A DNA stretch of 64,000 nucleotides from positions 1 to 64,000 of the forward strand of contig NZ_CP086107.1 of assembly GCF_016765655.2 (NCBI RefSeq), in the 5' to 3' direction. Made by a program: the position numbers and the translations under genes. Positions 62,843 through 64,000 of this stretch are shown one piece after another. Each line of letters opens with the position of its first letter. Positions within the stretch are counted from its first letter, which is position 1. The notes beneath the pieces were generated by a model that saw only the letters and a list, made by a program, of their open reading frames with translations, did not search any database and was not told the origin of the DNA. The stretch is from Skermanella mucosa (GTDB lineage Bacteria; Pseudomonadota; Alphaproteobacteria; Azospirillales; Azospirillaceae).

Positions 62843-63472
62843 ATGGGAAAACGGCTGGCCGACAAACTCAACCGGACCCGAGCGATCGGGCGGGCCGCGT
62901 ACGACGCCCTCATGATGGCGCGGTCGCGGGGCGCGACCCCGGACGACGAGGTCGCGATCGCCGCCGAGCTGCTGTGCCGCCAGTCCCCCACGCGTCTAAC
63001 CCGACAGGATGCTCGTCGGCACATCGGCCGCGTTCTCGCCAAGCTCCAGCCCTACGAACCGCCCCAGTTCGCGGATGATGGAATCACGGTCCGCCGCTGG
63101 CCCACGTGGATCGACGCCATGGCCCGGTCGAAGAATCCGGCGGGAGATCCTGGCCTGGTGTCCCGCGAGGACATCTGGCGAATGTTCCGCGACCAGGGCG
63201 GTCGTTGCCTGCTCAGCGGCATCGCGTTCTCCCCGGAGCCGTTCTTCAACGACTCCCTGGTCACCCGTCCCTTCGCCCCGAGCCTGGATCGCCTGGACGG
63301 GACCCGGGGCTACCAGCGGGACAATGTCCGGCTTGTCTGCACGATCGCCAACTTCGCGATGAACCGCTGGGGCGAGACCGTGCTGTTCCAGCTGGCGCAG
63401 GGCATCGTCGCGCATCAGGGGTTTGAACTGGCCGTTGTCCCGGACGATACCGACGGGACGACTCCAGCATGA
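62843..63472 (+). CDS. HNH-endonuclease-like protein
   Basis: 209 residues. The C-terminal third has GRCLLSGIAFSPE, then PFAPSLDRLDGTRGYQRDNV and RLVCTIANFAMNRWGE, the pattern of HNH-like proteins in which SLDRxDxxxGYxxDNVRxV carries the conserved Asp/Asn. Only one Cys (GGRCLLSG) remains of the usual zinc pairs, so metal binding may be reduced. Its first half is helical with no known domain. Divergent from the 323-aa gene. Confidence 0.7.
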   Translation: MGKRLADKLNRTRAIGRAAYDALMMARSRGATPDDEVAIAAELLCRQSPTRLTRQDARRHIGRVLAKLQPYEPPQFADDGITVRRWPTWIDAMARSKNPAGDPGLVSREDIWRMFRDQGGRCLLSGIAFSPEPFFNDSLVTRPFAPSLDRLDGTRGYQRDNVRLVCTIANFAMNRWGETVLFQLAQGIVAHQGFELAVVPDDTDGTTPA

Positions 63473-64000
63473 CCCCGGCTTAGGGGTTCGAGGCGGAGAT
63501 TCGCTGGGGAGAAGCCGCAGGACGGACAGGTTCATACGCTGAGCCGGTCTGCATCCCTGTCCCTCAACCGCTGGCAGCACCAGAGCTTGTGTCAAGGGGG
63601 CCGGAGCCGGCCTTCAGCGACGCCTATAACCTCGCGCGGTGCGGGAGCGGCTTGGAATCACACGCCGATCCGGCGCCGGCTGGATCGCGGAACAAACAAT
63701 ATGGAAAACAGCCCGAGCAACTACGACCATATGATCAGCAAGCCGACCATGCCCTCGCAATCGTCCGCCAGCATGGGAGCTATCAATCCGCCGGCGAGGC
63801 GAAGGTTCTCATGTGGCACGGCCAAGCTTTGTCGATCATGCATCGGACGCCGTCGCCGCCATCCAGGCGCTCGCGGCGAAACATGAGCTTACAGAGGGAC
63901 TTTCTTGCACTGGCTACCATCTGCCGTTCATACTACCGGTGGATCGTTTCTAGTGAGCAACTCGCCTGCACCTCCTGAACAATTTTTAGCCGCATGCAGG
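63473..64000. other. right-hand edge of the window, no supported gene
   Basis: About 530 bp. Two overlapping plus-strand frames run from about 63587 to 63886 and 63978 but show no motif; HALAIVRQHGSYQSAGEAKV in one of them has some coding flavour and may be a decayed gene. Nothing else is seen. Confidence 0.35.

Noticed and set aside
62677-63042. 121-residue minus-strand frame opposite the HNH-like gene
   Set aside because: It overlaps the better supported HNH-like gene and the operator repeats, and shows no family motif.

Overview
The window looks like part of a high-GC alphaproteobacterial replicon, most likely a Rhodospirillales/Azospirillaceae-type organism. This is inferred from codon use, HWE-type kinase signalling, TRAP and Gsi-like transport operons and very dense insertion sequences (IS); there is no rRNA, tRNA or replication gene to anchor taxonomy. 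About half of the window is mobile DNA or its wreckage, so it may be a plasmid, a chromid or an IS-rich chromosomal island.

Layout. 0-9.4 kb: a PAS-domain sensor kinase gene was hit twice, 131 bp apart, by two opposite-facing IS66 elements, each with a perfect 8-bp target duplication; one of them was then hit by an IS21 element (6-bp duplication). 9.4-13 kb: an orphan ParD-like antitoxin, a coiled-coil protein, a Tat-exported protein whose stop codon is supplied by an IS3 insertion, and a broken PAS gene. 13-16 kb: a response regulator / CHASE-GAF-HWE kinase / response regulator operon. 16-18.8 kb: an IS256 element and an IS5 remnant. 18.8-25.6 kb: a catabolic cluster (periplasmic binding protein, MFS carrier, enoyl-CoA hydratase, AMP-forming ligase) divergent from a FadR-type regulator and an AcuI-like enoyl reductase, with a palindromic operator candidate between them. 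25.6-34.7 kb: structured non-coding DNA, then a pile-up of IS6, IS5, IS630, IS5, IS5, IS110 and IS66 pieces inserted in or next to one another. 34.7-36.1 kb: low-complexity and repeat DNA with a long inverted repeat, then a MazEF-type toxin-antitoxin pair under a palindromic operator. 36.3-45.3 kb: a minus-strand catabolic locus (flavin reductase-like, TauD/TfdA dioxygenase, Ldh-family dehydrogenase, FAH-family hydrolase, DctMQP TRAP transporter, GST, LysR). 45.7-55.7 kb: a tightly coupled plus-strand operon (RpiR regulator, class IV D-amino-acid-type aminotransferase, Gsi-like peptide ABC transporter, DmpA-type peptidase, DppA-type D-aminopeptidase, isoaspartyl peptidase). 55.7-61.3 kb: two near-identical 1306-bp TnpB elements flanking IS5 and IS3 wreckage and a RES/Xre toxin-antitoxin pair. 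61.3-64 kb: a small accessory module (DUF4258-like, an unknown 323-aa protein, a divergent HNH-like protein).

How it fits together. The 45.7-55.7 kb operon reads as import and dismantling of unusual peptides (D-amino-acid, beta-linked or isoaspartyl): an SBP-dependent ABC importer, three peptidases of different specificity and a D-amino-acid-type transaminase, with an amino-sugar-type RpiR sensor as first gene. The 36.6-45.3 kb locus pairs a TRAP acid importer with oxidative ring or side-chain enzymes. The 18.8-25.6 kb locus can activate, hydrate and reduce a short unsaturated acid. The TnpB and IS110 elements are the RNA-guided components; each has a proposed but unproven guide-RNA region.
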